A DNA stretch of 64,000 bases from Dyadobacter sediminis. GTDB lineage: Bacteria; Bacteroidota; Bacteroidia; Cytophagales; Spirosomataceae. The notes beneath the pieces were generated by a model. It was given only the letters and a program-made list of their open reading frames with translations. It had not been told where the DNA came from and searched no databases. This document shows, piece after piece, positions 44,580 through 52,542 of this stretch. Every line of letters starts with the position of its first letter. Position 1 is the first letter of the stretch. The position numbers and the translations under genes are program-made. The stretch spans positions 248,001 through 312,000 of the forward strand of contig NZ_VCEI01000030.1 in assembly GCF_005860765.1 (NCBI RefSeq), read 5' to 3'.

Positions 44580-45245
44580 TCAGTTACTGCTGCGGAATTC
44601 TTTTACCAATGCAATGCTTTCTGCAATTTTCTGCTCAATCCACGAATAGTTTGCTTCTGCAATAACGTCTTTCGGAAACAAATTGGAGCCAAGGCCCACG
44701 GCATACGCACCCGCTCCAAACCATTCACTGATGCTTTCACGCGTGGGCTGAACGCCGCCCGTAACCATGATCTTCACTTTCGGCATAGGTCCACGGATTG
44801 CTTTGATAAAAGCAGAACCCACCACATCGCCCGGAAAAAGCTTCACAACTACGGCACCTGCCTGCTGTGCATTGTAAATTTCAGTCAGTGTGGACACGCC
44901 CGGAATCCATGGGATATTGGCGACGGCACAGGCACGGCCAACTTCCGGGTTCAGGCAAGGTGTAACGATGAAATCAGCTCCGGCTTCAATGAACTTCTGT
45001 GCTGTTTCCACGTCATAAATCGTCCCGATTCCCATGGCAAGTCCCGGCAGGCTTTCTTTCGTGTAAGCGACCAGCTCAGTAAAAACATGATATGCATTGT
45101 CGCCGCGGTTTGTAAATTCAAACGCCCTTGCGCCGCCGCGGTAACTTGCATTGATTACTTCTTTGGCAATTTCAATGTCAGCATGATAAAACAGCGGCAA
45201 AATCCCGACTTCATTCAAAAGTATCAATATGGTATCCTTGTCCAT
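44580..45245 (-). CDS. kdgA: KDPG/KHG aldolase
   Basis: A 221-residue class I aldolase splitting 2-keto-3-deoxy-6-phosphogluconate into pyruvate and glyceraldehyde 3-phosphate, the last step of hexuronate catabolism. Visible motifs are GARAFEFTNRGD, GADFIVTPCLNPEV, the Schiff-base Lys in VVKLFPGD, and MVTGGVQPT. It is last in the leftward kdgK-kdgA pair, 45 bases after kdgK. Confidence 0.92.
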   Translation of the reverse strand: MDKDTILILLNEVGILPLFYHADIEIAKEVINASYRGGARAFEFTNRGDNAYHVFTELVAYTKESLPGLAMGIGTIYDVETAQKFIEAGADFIVTPCLNPEVGRACAVANIPWIPGVSTLTEIYNAQQAGAVVVKLFPGDVVGSAFIKAIRGPMPKVKIMVTGGVQPTRESISEWFGAGAYAVGLGSNLFPKDVIAEANYSWIEQKIAESIALVKEFRSSN

Positions 45246-45290
45246 GCGCTTGTCTTCTGGTTAATTTCTTGTTTATAAGTACATTCCCGA

Positions 45291-46286
45291 TTACCGCCGG
45301 ATTCTGCCGGAAGTTTCGCCTTGTCGGATTGCTTCCACTTCCGCAACGGTCGAGATCAGCGCGTCGCCTTCTATCGTATGTTTCAAGGCAGAAGCCGCTA
45401 CGCCGAATTCCAGTGCTTTCTGCTGATCATCAAAGGAAATAAGGCCATGAATAAGACCGGCAATAAAAGCATCGCCGCCTCCTACCCTGTCGATAATCGG
45501 ATTGATTTCAATGTCCGAGGTTTCAAGCAGTTCGGTTCCGCTCCACATGTAAGCCCGCAAAAGGTTGTGTGAAGCACTTAAAGACGTTCTTTTTGTGTCT
45601 ACAACCATACTTACCTGCGGATAAGCCTTTTGTAAATTGACGCTGGATTCTGTAAAATCGTTTCCTCCAATGCCGAATATCTCTTTTATATTTTCACTGT
45701 TTGCGATCACAATATCTGTTCCGGCAGTCAGTTCAGGCAGAATTTCAGAGGGATTTTTGCCGTATTTCCATAAATTGGCGCGGTAAAAAATATCACCTGA
45801 AACCGTTATTCCGTACTTTCTGGCTGCTTTGATACCGTCCAGAAGCGCGTCGGCAGCTCCTTGCGACAATGCAGGCGTGATGCCGGCCCAGTGAAACCAT
45901 TTGGCATCCTTCAGAATAGAATCCCAGTCAATTTCCTTCGGATCGATTTCGGCCAGTGAAGAATTGGCGCGGTCGTATACAATCTGGCTTCCGCGCATGG
46001 CAGCGCCGGTTTCCAGAAAATAAACCGCCATTCTGGGGCCTCCGTAAATGATGTGCGAAACGTCAACACCATGAAAATGAAGATACTGTGCTGCCGCCCG
46101 GCCAATCGGAGAATCCGGAAAACGCGTAACATGCGCCGTATGATGCCCCCAGTAAGCGAGAGCCGTGGAAACATTTGCTTCACCTCCGGCATAAGTAACA
46201 TTAAGCTGGCGTGCTTGCTCGAAGCGGGAAAAACCAGGGGTGGAAAGCCGCATTAGGACTTCTCCAAAAGAAACGATCTGAGCCAT
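45291..46286 (-). CDS. kdgK: 2-keto-3-deoxygluconate kinase (PfkB family)
   Basis: A 331-residue sugar kinase: N-terminal SFGEVLMRLSTPG, the GGEANVSTALA substrate loop and C-terminal RVGGGDAFIAGLIHG with the catalytic Asp. Context between kdgA and uxaC identifies the substrate as KDG. A possible operator with central CG (TAAAAGTAAACGTTTTATA, 46349-46367) lies in its upstream region. Confidence 0.9.
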   Translation of the reverse strand: MAQIVSFGEVLMRLSTPGFSRFEQARQLNVTYAGGEANVSTALAYWGHHTAHVTRFPDSPIGRAAAQYLHFHGVDVSHIIYGGPRMAVYFLETGAAMRGSQIVYDRANSSLAEIDPKEIDWDSILKDAKWFHWAGITPALSQGAADALLDGIKAARKYGITVSGDIFYRANLWKYGKNPSEILPELTAGTDIVIANSENIKEIFGIGGNDFTESSVNLQKAYPQVSMVVDTKRTSLSASHNLLRAYMWSGTELLETSDIEINPIIDRVGGGDAFIAGLIHGLISFDDQQKALEFGVAASALKHTIEGDALISTVAEVEAIRQGETSGRIRR

Positions 46287-46370
46287 ATCCTGAGCTGTTG
46301 GCCGGGCAGATTAGAAATTTAACCCGTAACCTGAAAAATTGAATAATTGTAAAAGTAAACGTTTTATACC

Positions 46371-46405
46371 AAAAATAGCCCTCATTATTCATCAGGGCTA
46401 TTTTT
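46371..46405 (-). terminator. Terminator after uxaC
   Basis: Stem AAAAATAGCCCT (46371-46382) with AGGGCTATTTTT (46394-46405), 11-nt loop. On the leftward strand the T-tract follows the stem, so it ends the uxaC transcript before kdgK and implies a separate kdgK promoter between 46287 and 46370. Confidence 0.85.
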
Positions 46406-46432
46406 ATGTATTTTTTAAAGCAAAAAACGGTT

Positions 46433-47860
46433 TCAGAATCCAAAATAATTGCGCGCATTATGATAGCAAATATCGTGAACAAGCTTTCCGAGCCATGGAA
46501 TATCATTGGGCAGCTCGCCGTTTTCAACGTCATTTCCAATCAGGTTACAAAGAATGCGACGGAAATACTCGTGCCTTGGATAAGATAAAAAGCTGCGCGA
46601 ATCCGTGAGCATTCCTACAAACCGGCTTAACAAACCCATATTGGAAAGTGCATTGATCTGGCGTTCCATACCATCTTTCTGGTCCAGAAACCACCAGCCG
46701 GAGCCAAACTGCATTTTTCCGGCAACAGATCCGTCGTTGTAATTTCCGGTCATGGCGGCAATTACTTCATTATCAGCCGGATTTAAGTTGTAAAGAATCG
46801 TTTTGGCAAGCTGATCCGTGGAATCCAGCTTGTTCAGAAATGCGGACAATGCCTCTGCCTGGCTGTAATCGCCGATGGAATCCCAGCCTGTATCCGGGCC
46901 CAGTTCCCGGAGCATGCGCGCATTGTTGTTCCGGAGTGCGCCGAGGTGAAATTGCTGTGTCCATGATTTTTCATGATCCAGCTTTGCAAGATCGTAAAGC
47001 AAAACAGACTTGAAAGCGTTCCGTTGCGCTTCGGTAGCAAGTTCGCCTTTTACAGTTGTGTTGAAAGCCTGCTTTGCCGCTTCATCATCAAAATCTGCAT
47101 AAATATGGTTCAGCCCGTGATCCGAAAGCTTGCCGCCCAAGGAAGCAAAAAAATCATGTCGGCTGTGCAAGGCATTCAGCAGACTTTCGTAGGAATCAAT
47201 TTTTCCGGTTCCCGCAGCGTTTTCCAGTTTTGCGAGATATTCCCGGAATGCATCCGGCGAATCAATCAGCAGCATGGCTTTGTCCGGCCTGAAAGTAGGA
47301 AGCACTTTGATGTTGAAACCGCTGCCGCTGATTTGCTGATGATATGCAAGCGAATCCGTCGGATCGTCCGTGGTACAGATCACTTTTACATTCATCTTCT
47401 CAAGCAGGCTTTTTACGGCATAGTCAGGCTGTTTCAGTTTGGCCGAACATTCCTCATAAATTTCTCTGGCGGTATCTTTATTTAGAAGAATATCAATGCC
47501 GAAGTAACGCAGCAATTCCAGATGTGTCCAGTGATACAGCGGGTTGCGCATCGTGTAAGGCACGGTTGCAGCCCATTGTTCAAACTTTTCCCAGTCACTT
47601 GCATTTCCGGTACAATACTTTTCGTTCACGCCATTGGCCCGCATTGCACGCCATTTGTAATGATCGCCATATAGCCAGATCTGCGTCAGGTTCTCAAATT
47701 GCCTGTTTTCGGCGATCTGGTCCGGCGGAAGATGACAGTGGTAATCAATGATCGGCATTTCCTTTGCAAAATCATGATAAAGCATACGCGCCGTTTCTGA
47801 ACGCAAAAGAAAATCGTCGGTAATAAAGGTTTTTTGTACGGCTGTGCCTATCGTTTCCAT
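46433..47860 (-). CDS. uxaC: Glucuronate/galacturonate isomerase
   Basis: A 475-residue metal-dependent isomerase converting D-glucuronate to fructuronate and D-galacturonate to tagaturonate. Hallmarks are IIDYHCHLPPDQIAENR near the N-terminus, CTTDDPTDSL, and the C-terminal FLSYPRHEYFRRILCNLIG. Full length. uxuA lies just upstream in the same direction (26 bases between), so the two are likely cotranscribed. Confidence 0.96.
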   Translation of the reverse strand: METIGTAVQKTFITDDFLLRSETARMLYHDFAKEMPIIDYHCHLPPDQIAENRQFENLTQIWLYGDHYKWRAMRANGVNEKYCTGNASDWEKFEQWAATVPYTMRNPLYHWTHLELLRYFGIDILLNKDTAREIYEECSAKLKQPDYAVKSLLEKMNVKVICTTDDPTDSLAYHQQISGSGFNIKVLPTFRPDKAMLLIDSPDAFREYLAKLENAAGTGKIDSYESLLNALHSRHDFFASLGGKLSDHGLNHIYADFDDEAAKQAFNTTVKGELATEAQRNAFKSVLLYDLAKLDHEKSWTQQFHLGALRNNNARMLRELGPDTGWDSIGDYSQAEALSAFLNKLDSTDQLAKTILYNLNPADNEVIAAMTGNYNDGSVAGKMQFGSGWWFLDQKDGMERQINALSNMGLLSRFVGMLTDSRSFLSYPRHEYFRRILCNLIGNDVENGELPNDIPWLGKLVHDICYHNARNYFGF

Positions 47861-47886
47861 AATGCAGAACTACACTGATTTGATGT

Positions 47887-49077
47887 TTATAACCCGCTTC
47901 TTTCTATTGCATATTCCAGCCCGCGCAATTCCGCGAGTCCGCGCAGCCGCCCGATCGCAGTATATCCGGGGTTTGTTCTTTTGGTTGCAGAAAGGTCATC
48001 GAGCATGCGGTGCCCGTGATCCGGCCGGAACGGCATTCTTAAATCCGATCTTCCTTCGGCTGTTCTCTTCTTTTGTTCCGCCAGCAATGCTTTCATGACA
48101 CTGTACATATCCACGTCGCCATCCAGATGATCCGCTTCGTAAAAACTTCCGTCGTGTTCTCTTTTGGTTGCGCGCAGATGAATAAAATGAATACGGTTTC
48201 CAAGCCGGTTAACCATTCCGCTCAGGTCATTGTCGGGCCGTACGCCATAAGACCCTGTGCAGAAACATATTCCGTTTGCGGTATGGTCAAAAGCTTCCAG
48301 TAAAAGCATGGCGTCATTTTCCGTACTGACGACGCGCGGAAGTCCCAGAATTGCATACGGAGGATCATCCGGGTGAATGGCAAGACGGATACCGGCTTCC
48401 GCAGCCACAGGCGCAATGGCCTGAATAAACTGGTACAAATGCGTACGCAGTTCCAGATCGCCTACATTCCGGTACGTATCCAGCACTTTTCTGAATTCTT
48501 CAATTGTAAAACTTTCTTCCGAACCCGGCAGTCCGGCAATGATATTTCTGACAAGCTTATTGACATGTTCCTCCGTCGCGTTATCCAGCCAGCTTTTTGC
48601 TTTTTGCTTCTGCTCGGAAGTATATAAATGCTCGGCTTCCGGCCTTTTTAAAAGATACAGGTCAAAAGCTGCAAACTGCGCGGCATCAAACCTTAAACCT
48701 GTGGAGCCGTCTTTCATGGGCGCGTCAAGATCCGTTCTTGTCCAGTCGAGCACGGGCATAAAGTTATAACAAACTGTATCAATGCCGCATTCGCCCAGAT
48801 TGCGCAATGTCTGCTGGTAATTCAGAATGTAATTTTCATAATCCCCGGTTCTTGTCTTGATGGCTTCATGAACCGGAACGCTTTCCACCACAGACCATGT
48901 AAGTCCGGCCTGCTCAATAAGGGCTTTGCGTGTCAGGATTTCTGTTTTTTCCCAGATTTCTCCGTTAGGAATGTGATGCAATGCCGTTACAATTCCTATT
49001 GCGCCGGCCTGACGGATATCTTGTAACGAAACGGGATCGTTCGGCCCGAACCAGCGCCATGTTTGTTCTAGTGCCAT
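47887..49077 (-). CDS. uxuA: Mannonate dehydratase
   Basis: A 396-residue enzyme dehydrating D-mannonate to 2-keto-3-deoxygluconate. MALEQTWRWFGPNDPVSLQDIRQAGAIGIVTALHHIP contains the start of the TIM-barrel; LAIHPDDPPY, CFCTGSYGVRPDND and FIHLRATKRE hold metal and substrate residues, and FRPDHGHRMLDD is near the C-terminus. First gene of the leftward uxuA-uxaC unit. Confidence 0.96.
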   Translation of the reverse strand: MALEQTWRWFGPNDPVSLQDIRQAGAIGIVTALHHIPNGEIWEKTEILTRKALIEQAGLTWSVVESVPVHEAIKTRTGDYENYILNYQQTLRNLGECGIDTVCYNFMPVLDWTRTDLDAPMKDGSTGLRFDAAQFAAFDLYLLKRPEAEHLYTSEQKQKAKSWLDNATEEHVNKLVRNIIAGLPGSEESFTIEEFRKVLDTYRNVGDLELRTHLYQFIQAIAPVAAEAGIRLAIHPDDPPYAILGLPRVVSTENDAMLLLEAFDHTANGICFCTGSYGVRPDNDLSGMVNRLGNRIHFIHLRATKREHDGSFYEADHLDGDVDMYSVMKALLAEQKKRTAEGRSDLRMPFRPDHGHRMLDDLSATKRTNPGYTAIGRLRGLAELRGLEYAIERSGL

Positions 49078-49087
49078 ATTTTTGCTT

Positions 49088-49254
49088 TTAGCGATTAGCC
49101 GTTAGCGATTAGCTGTTAGCTTTTGGCAATCGCTTTTATATCAGAATTATTAAGCTATAAATTCAGTAGTTAAAGTCTGTTAAGAGCTAATAATTAACTA
49201 CTAGTAGTTTAAAAGTTAATAGCTAATAGCCAATAGCTAATAGCTAACAGCTCT
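49088..49254. repeat. Heptamer (TTAGCnn) repeat arms, inverted
   Basis: Left arm 49088-49124 is built of TTAGCGA, TTAGCCG, TTAGCGA, TTAGCTG units; right arm 49214-49254 is the same motif in reverse complement (TAATAGC, TAACAGC units). About 90 bases without a gene separate them. A related element is at 62899-62948. It fills the gap between uxuA and the ECF sigma gene. Confidence 0.8.
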
Positions 49255-49864
49255 ACGCCACCAGCCTGTGCTCCGGAACGCGTTCGCGCAGTACTTTCAG
49301 GGCCCGGCTCATTTGCGTTTCCACCGTTTTGACTGAAATTTCCAGTTTTTCTGCAATATCGCGGTAACGAAGCCCTTCTTCGCGGCTCAGCCTGAAAATA
49401 ATCTGGCACTGACGGGGCAAAGCCTGGATGCAGCCTTCCACATGATCAAAAAACTCGTTGAACGAGAGTTCGTCAACAGGTGAAAAATGATCTGCATGCA
49501 TGGTGTTCCATTGTACTGAATCCAGCGACTCGCGTTCATGCTGCCGGTGAATCCGGAGCTTCAGATAATCCAGCGCCTGATTGCGTACCGCCCTGTAAAT
49601 GTAAGCTTGGAAAGAGGTATGAACTTCAATCTGCTCCCGATTTTTCCAGAGTTTTACAAATACATCCGAAACAACTTCCTCCGCAATTTCACGGGTGACT
49701 ACAACGCGCATGGCATAGTTACAAAGCGATCTGTAATGATTGGTAAACAACTCACGAAAAGCATTGTAATCTCCGGATGTTACGACCTTGCCAAACAAAT
49801 TTTCCATGATGTTTTTCTGGGAGTAAACAGGCGGCAATGAGCTGGTAAAAGATGTTGCTTCCAT
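49253..49864 (-). CDS. ECF sigma factor (Bacteroidota-specific type)
   Basis: A sigma-70 family protein of up to 203 residues. Region 2 is FTNHYRSLCNYAMRVVVTREIAEEVVSDVFVKLWKN and region 4 is LPRQCQIIFRLSREEGLRYRDIAEKLEISVKTVETQMSRAL when read in order. The ATG at 49807 (184 residues) is a likelier start than 49864 because family members begin near FGKVVTSGDY. No FecR-type anti-sigma gene is adjacent. It is divergent from the LacI gene across a palindrome-rich region. Confidence 0.9.
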   Translation of the reverse strand: MEATSFTSSLPPVYSQKNIMENLFGKVVTSGDYNAFRELFTNHYRSLCNYAMRVVVTREIAEEVVSDVFVKLWKNREQIEVHTSFQAYIYRAVRNQALDYLKLRIHRQHERESLDSVQWNTMHADHFSPVDELSFNEFFDHVEGCIQALPRQCQIIFRLSREEGLRYRDIAEKLEISVKTVETQMSRALKVLRERVPEHRLVA

Positions 49865-49940
49865 TAAGATGGGGATGAGTTAATTATAGAAAATTTCCTG
49901 GAAATGTAGTGGTGAAAGCCGTAGTAATTGCGTCCATATT

Positions 49941-49963
49941 GAATCTAGTTTAAACATAGATTC
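49941..49963. promoter_or_regulatory. 23-bp palindrome in the sigma/LacI divergent region
   Basis: GAATCTA (49941-49947) and TAGATTC (49957-49963) flank GTTTAAAC, itself a palindrome. A good candidate operator for the LacI protein or another regulator of either gene. Confidence 0.6.
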
Positions 49964-50009
49964 GTTGATTCACAAAAATTAATCTTGAAAAAAAGCTATA
50001 AATTTACGC

Positions 50010-50032
50010 AACCGTTCCCGGAACCGTTCCCG
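50010..50032. promoter_or_regulatory. Direct repeat AACCGTTCCCG x2 with GGAACCGTTCC palindrome
   Basis: AACCGTTCCCG occurs at 50010-50020 and 50022-50032, and the junction forms the odd-centred palindrome GGAACCGTTCC (50020-50030). A -7-like TAAATTTA lies about ten bases upstream, so a repressor bound here would block transcription of the LacI gene. Confidence 0.5.
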
Positions 50033-50144
50033 TTTCGCAGTTTTTCCCGGAACATCGAAGATTGTAAAGTAATTTGTGCAACAACAGTTCCGGTTTCATT
50101 TTCATAAGTAAAAAGGCAAATTTGCAATATTCCAATAACAGCAG

Positions 50145-51176
50145 ATGAAAAAGGTCTCCATTACAATCAAAGAAATTGCAAAGCAGCTTCATGTCAGCAA
50201 ATCCACAGTCTCGCGTGCGCTTCGGGATAGCAGTGAAATCAGTGAAAATACCAAAAAAAAGGTGATCGAGCTGGCAGAAAAACTTCATTACTATCCAAAT
50301 CCGATTGCCATAAGCCTGCTCAAAAACCGCACGCAGACTATCGGTGTCATCGTGCCGGATATTGCAAACCGTTTTTACTCATCTGCAATCGGCGGCGTGG
50401 AGGACATTGCTTACAGCCGTGGCTATCATACGATGATTTACCAAAGTCACGAATTGCTGGAACGGGAACTTGCTGCATCCCGGCACATTGCCTCCCGCCG
50501 TGTGGACGGACTGGTCGTTGCCATTTCCAGCCAGTCCGAGAACATTGATCATTTTGTGCATTTGCAGGAACAAGGAATTCCGGTAGTGTTTTTTGACCGC
50601 GTAAGCGATGCCATGCAAACGCATAAAGTCCGTGTAGATGATTACAAAGGTGCTTTTGAGGCCACCAGCCACCTTATTGAAAGAGGCTGCAGACGCATTG
50701 CGCACATTGCCGGGCCCAGGCCCGTTTCCATTACGCGTTTCAGGCTGGAAGGCTACAAGGATGCGCTTAAGAAATACGGCATCGCATTTCAGGAAGAATG
50801 GGTATTGCATAGTGAAATTACGCAGGCGGGCGGCACGGAACGGACGTATCAGTTAATGGCTTTGCGTGAAAGGCCGGATGCAATTTTCGGGGCCAGCGAC
50901 CGGATTACAATGGGCATTCACTGGGCATTGCGCCAGCTTGGCTACCGCATGCCCGACGATGTTGCCGTTGTGGGTTTCTGCGATCTGGCCATGTCTTCAC
51001 TGCTCGATCCTCCGGTAAGCTCGGTGACGCAGCCTTCTTTCGAAATGGGCCAACAGGCTACTTCCCTTTTGCTGGATCTGATCGAAAGCAAAAGTACCCC
51101 GGCTGCTTTCGAAACCAGGGTACTTCAGTCTAATCTTGTTATCAACAAATCTTCTTTAAAAGATATTGTTTCGTAA
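50145..51176 (+). CDS. LacI family transcriptional regulator
   Basis: A 343-residue repressor: N-terminal helix-turn-helix (TIKEIAKQLHVSKSTVSRALRDS) with the hinge YYPNPIA, then a periplasmic-binding-protein-like effector domain (TIGVIVPDIANRFYSSAIGGVE, GRRIAHIAGP-like region, VVGFCDLAMSSLLDPPVSSV). Its position beside uxuA-uxaC-kdgK-kdgA suggests it controls hexuronate use. A GCAAATTTGC palindrome (50116-50125) lies just upstream of the start and the sites at 49941-50032 may be autoregulatory. Confidence 0.93.
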   Translation: MKKVSITIKEIAKQLHVSKSTVSRALRDSSEISENTKKKVIELAEKLHYYPNPIAISLLKNRTQTIGVIVPDIANRFYSSAIGGVEDIAYSRGYHTMIYQSHELLERELAASRHIASRRVDGLVVAISSQSENIDHFVHLQEQGIPVVFFDRVSDAMQTHKVRVDDYKGAFEATSHLIERGCRRIAHIAGPRPVSITRFRLEGYKDALKKYGIAFQEEWVLHSEITQAGGTERTYQLMALRERPDAIFGASDRITMGIHWALRQLGYRMPDDVAVVGFCDLAMSSLLDPPVSSVTQPSFEMGQQATSLLLDLIESKSTPAAFETRVLQSNLVINKSSLKDIVS

Positions 51177-51191
51177 ATATTGCCGGGTGAG

Positions 51192-52472
51192 TTACCCGGT
51201 AATCGTTTTCAGTTTTCTTTCAAATTCAGACAGGATCTTCTCTTTCATCTGCACTTTGCGTTTCTGGATATTGATCCTTCCGGCGGCTTGTTTGTCCTGT
51301 TCCGGATCGCCGGTTGCTGTTCGGTCAAATTCAAGAATGGCAAACTCCAGATCGCTTTTTTCACGTTTGGCCAGCCATTCCAGCTCGCGGTATTTTGTTC
51401 TGAGCTGTTCTTCCGGGCTTTTCAGTTCAAATGCCGGATATTTTCTGCTGATTACGCGGGCAAGGTAACTTAGTTCGAAAATCTTGTCGCAAACCATCCG
51501 GAAACGCTCGGCAAGTTCCTTGTCTGCCATTTTGAATGGTATCTTGATTTCCTTCCATTTGCTCAGCAATACTTTTGCTTCCTGCGAAGCTTCCACAATG
51601 TCCGGCTGTCGCAAAAGATGTTCGGCTTGCTGAAGCAGTTTCTGCTGTTCAAGGATACGCGGATCAACGCGCACTTTTGGTTCAATGCCTTTGGCAAGGT
51701 TATACTTATCGTAAAACAGTTTCAGGAAATGCCGGTATGCTTTGTTTACCTTGAAAAAACGTTTCGGAGGCACTTCACCGACATTGTTCCATGCATTGCG
51801 TATTTCTCTGGCTTTCTGGTATGCATCATCCAGATCGCGTGAATAGCTCAGTGTCTTGGTTATTTTGATCAGCTTTTCATATTCTTCGATACGATGCTGG
51901 TTTATTTTGTTCTGTTCATCGAAATAATCGCGGCGGCGCTGGAAAAAATCGTCCAGGATTTGCTGAAAAGTAGTTTCTACTTCTTCCTGATATTCTTTTT
52001 CGACCGGGCCCGTGCGGATCCATTTCGCTTTTATTTCCTGTATCTGGTCCGTTGCAACGGTATAATCCTGAATGGCTGCCGCCACTTTCACATCTTCAAT
52101 CAGCGCCCGTTTGATTTCCAGGTTTTTCAGCTGATTGACTTCTATCAAGCTTTTCAGGTATTCTTCTTTTTCTTCCAGCCGGCGCAGCAGAGGCACAAAA
52201 TCCCCGAGTGCATCAAAGCCGGTCAGCTTACGTTGCAGCTGGATCAGTTTGGTCAGATAAGAACCTTTGTTAAGAGCCTCATCAATTTCCTGTTCCAGTT
52301 GTTCCACTTTGTTCAGAACAATGTTAAAGCGATTTTTGAAATAATCGATCGCTTCCTGCTCTGTTCTCTTTACTTCTCCAATTTGCCGGTCGGGGAAATT
52401 CAAATACCCCTTTAAAAATACCTTGCTGTCTTTAACGTAGCCGTATTCATCATTCAATGTGGCATTTTCCAT
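51192..52472 (-). CDS. DUF349 domain protein
   Basis: A 426-residue, highly charged, mostly helical coiled-coil protein with several DUF349 repeats (units such as ATDQIQEIKAKWIRTGPV and AYQKAREIRNAWNNVGEVP). No signal peptide or membrane segment. Function is not established. It is divergent from ettA and ends 16 bases after the converging LacI gene. Confidence 0.88.
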   Translation of the reverse strand: MENATLNDEYGYVKDSKVFLKGYLNFPDRQIGEVKRTEQEAIDYFKNRFNIVLNKVEQLEQEIDEALNKGSYLTKLIQLQRKLTGFDALGDFVPLLRRLEEKEEYLKSLIEVNQLKNLEIKRALIEDVKVAAAIQDYTVATDQIQEIKAKWIRTGPVEKEYQEEVETTFQQILDDFFQRRRDYFDEQNKINQHRIEEYEKLIKITKTLSYSRDLDDAYQKAREIRNAWNNVGEVPPKRFFKVNKAYRHFLKLFYDKYNLAKGIEPKVRVDPRILEQQKLLQQAEHLLRQPDIVEASQEAKVLLSKWKEIKIPFKMADKELAERFRMVCDKIFELSYLARVISRKYPAFELKSPEEQLRTKYRELEWLAKREKSDLEFAILEFDRTATGDPEQDKQAAGRINIQKRKVQMKEKILSEFERKLKTITG

Positions 52473-52542
52473 TCTTTCAATTTTTTATCTGCTAAGTGTA
52501 GGGATATATAACGATATTTGTTACGCACAAATTAACTAAAAA

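Noticed and set aside
46349..46369. LacI operator upstream of kdgK
   Set aside because: TAAAAGTAAACGTTTTATA has a central CG and partial symmetry, but no similar site precedes uxuA or uxaB, so I mention it only in the kdgK entry.
49088..49254. CRISPR-like repeat array
   Set aside because: Seven-base units in inverted arms without spacers; better explained as heptamer repeats forming hairpins.
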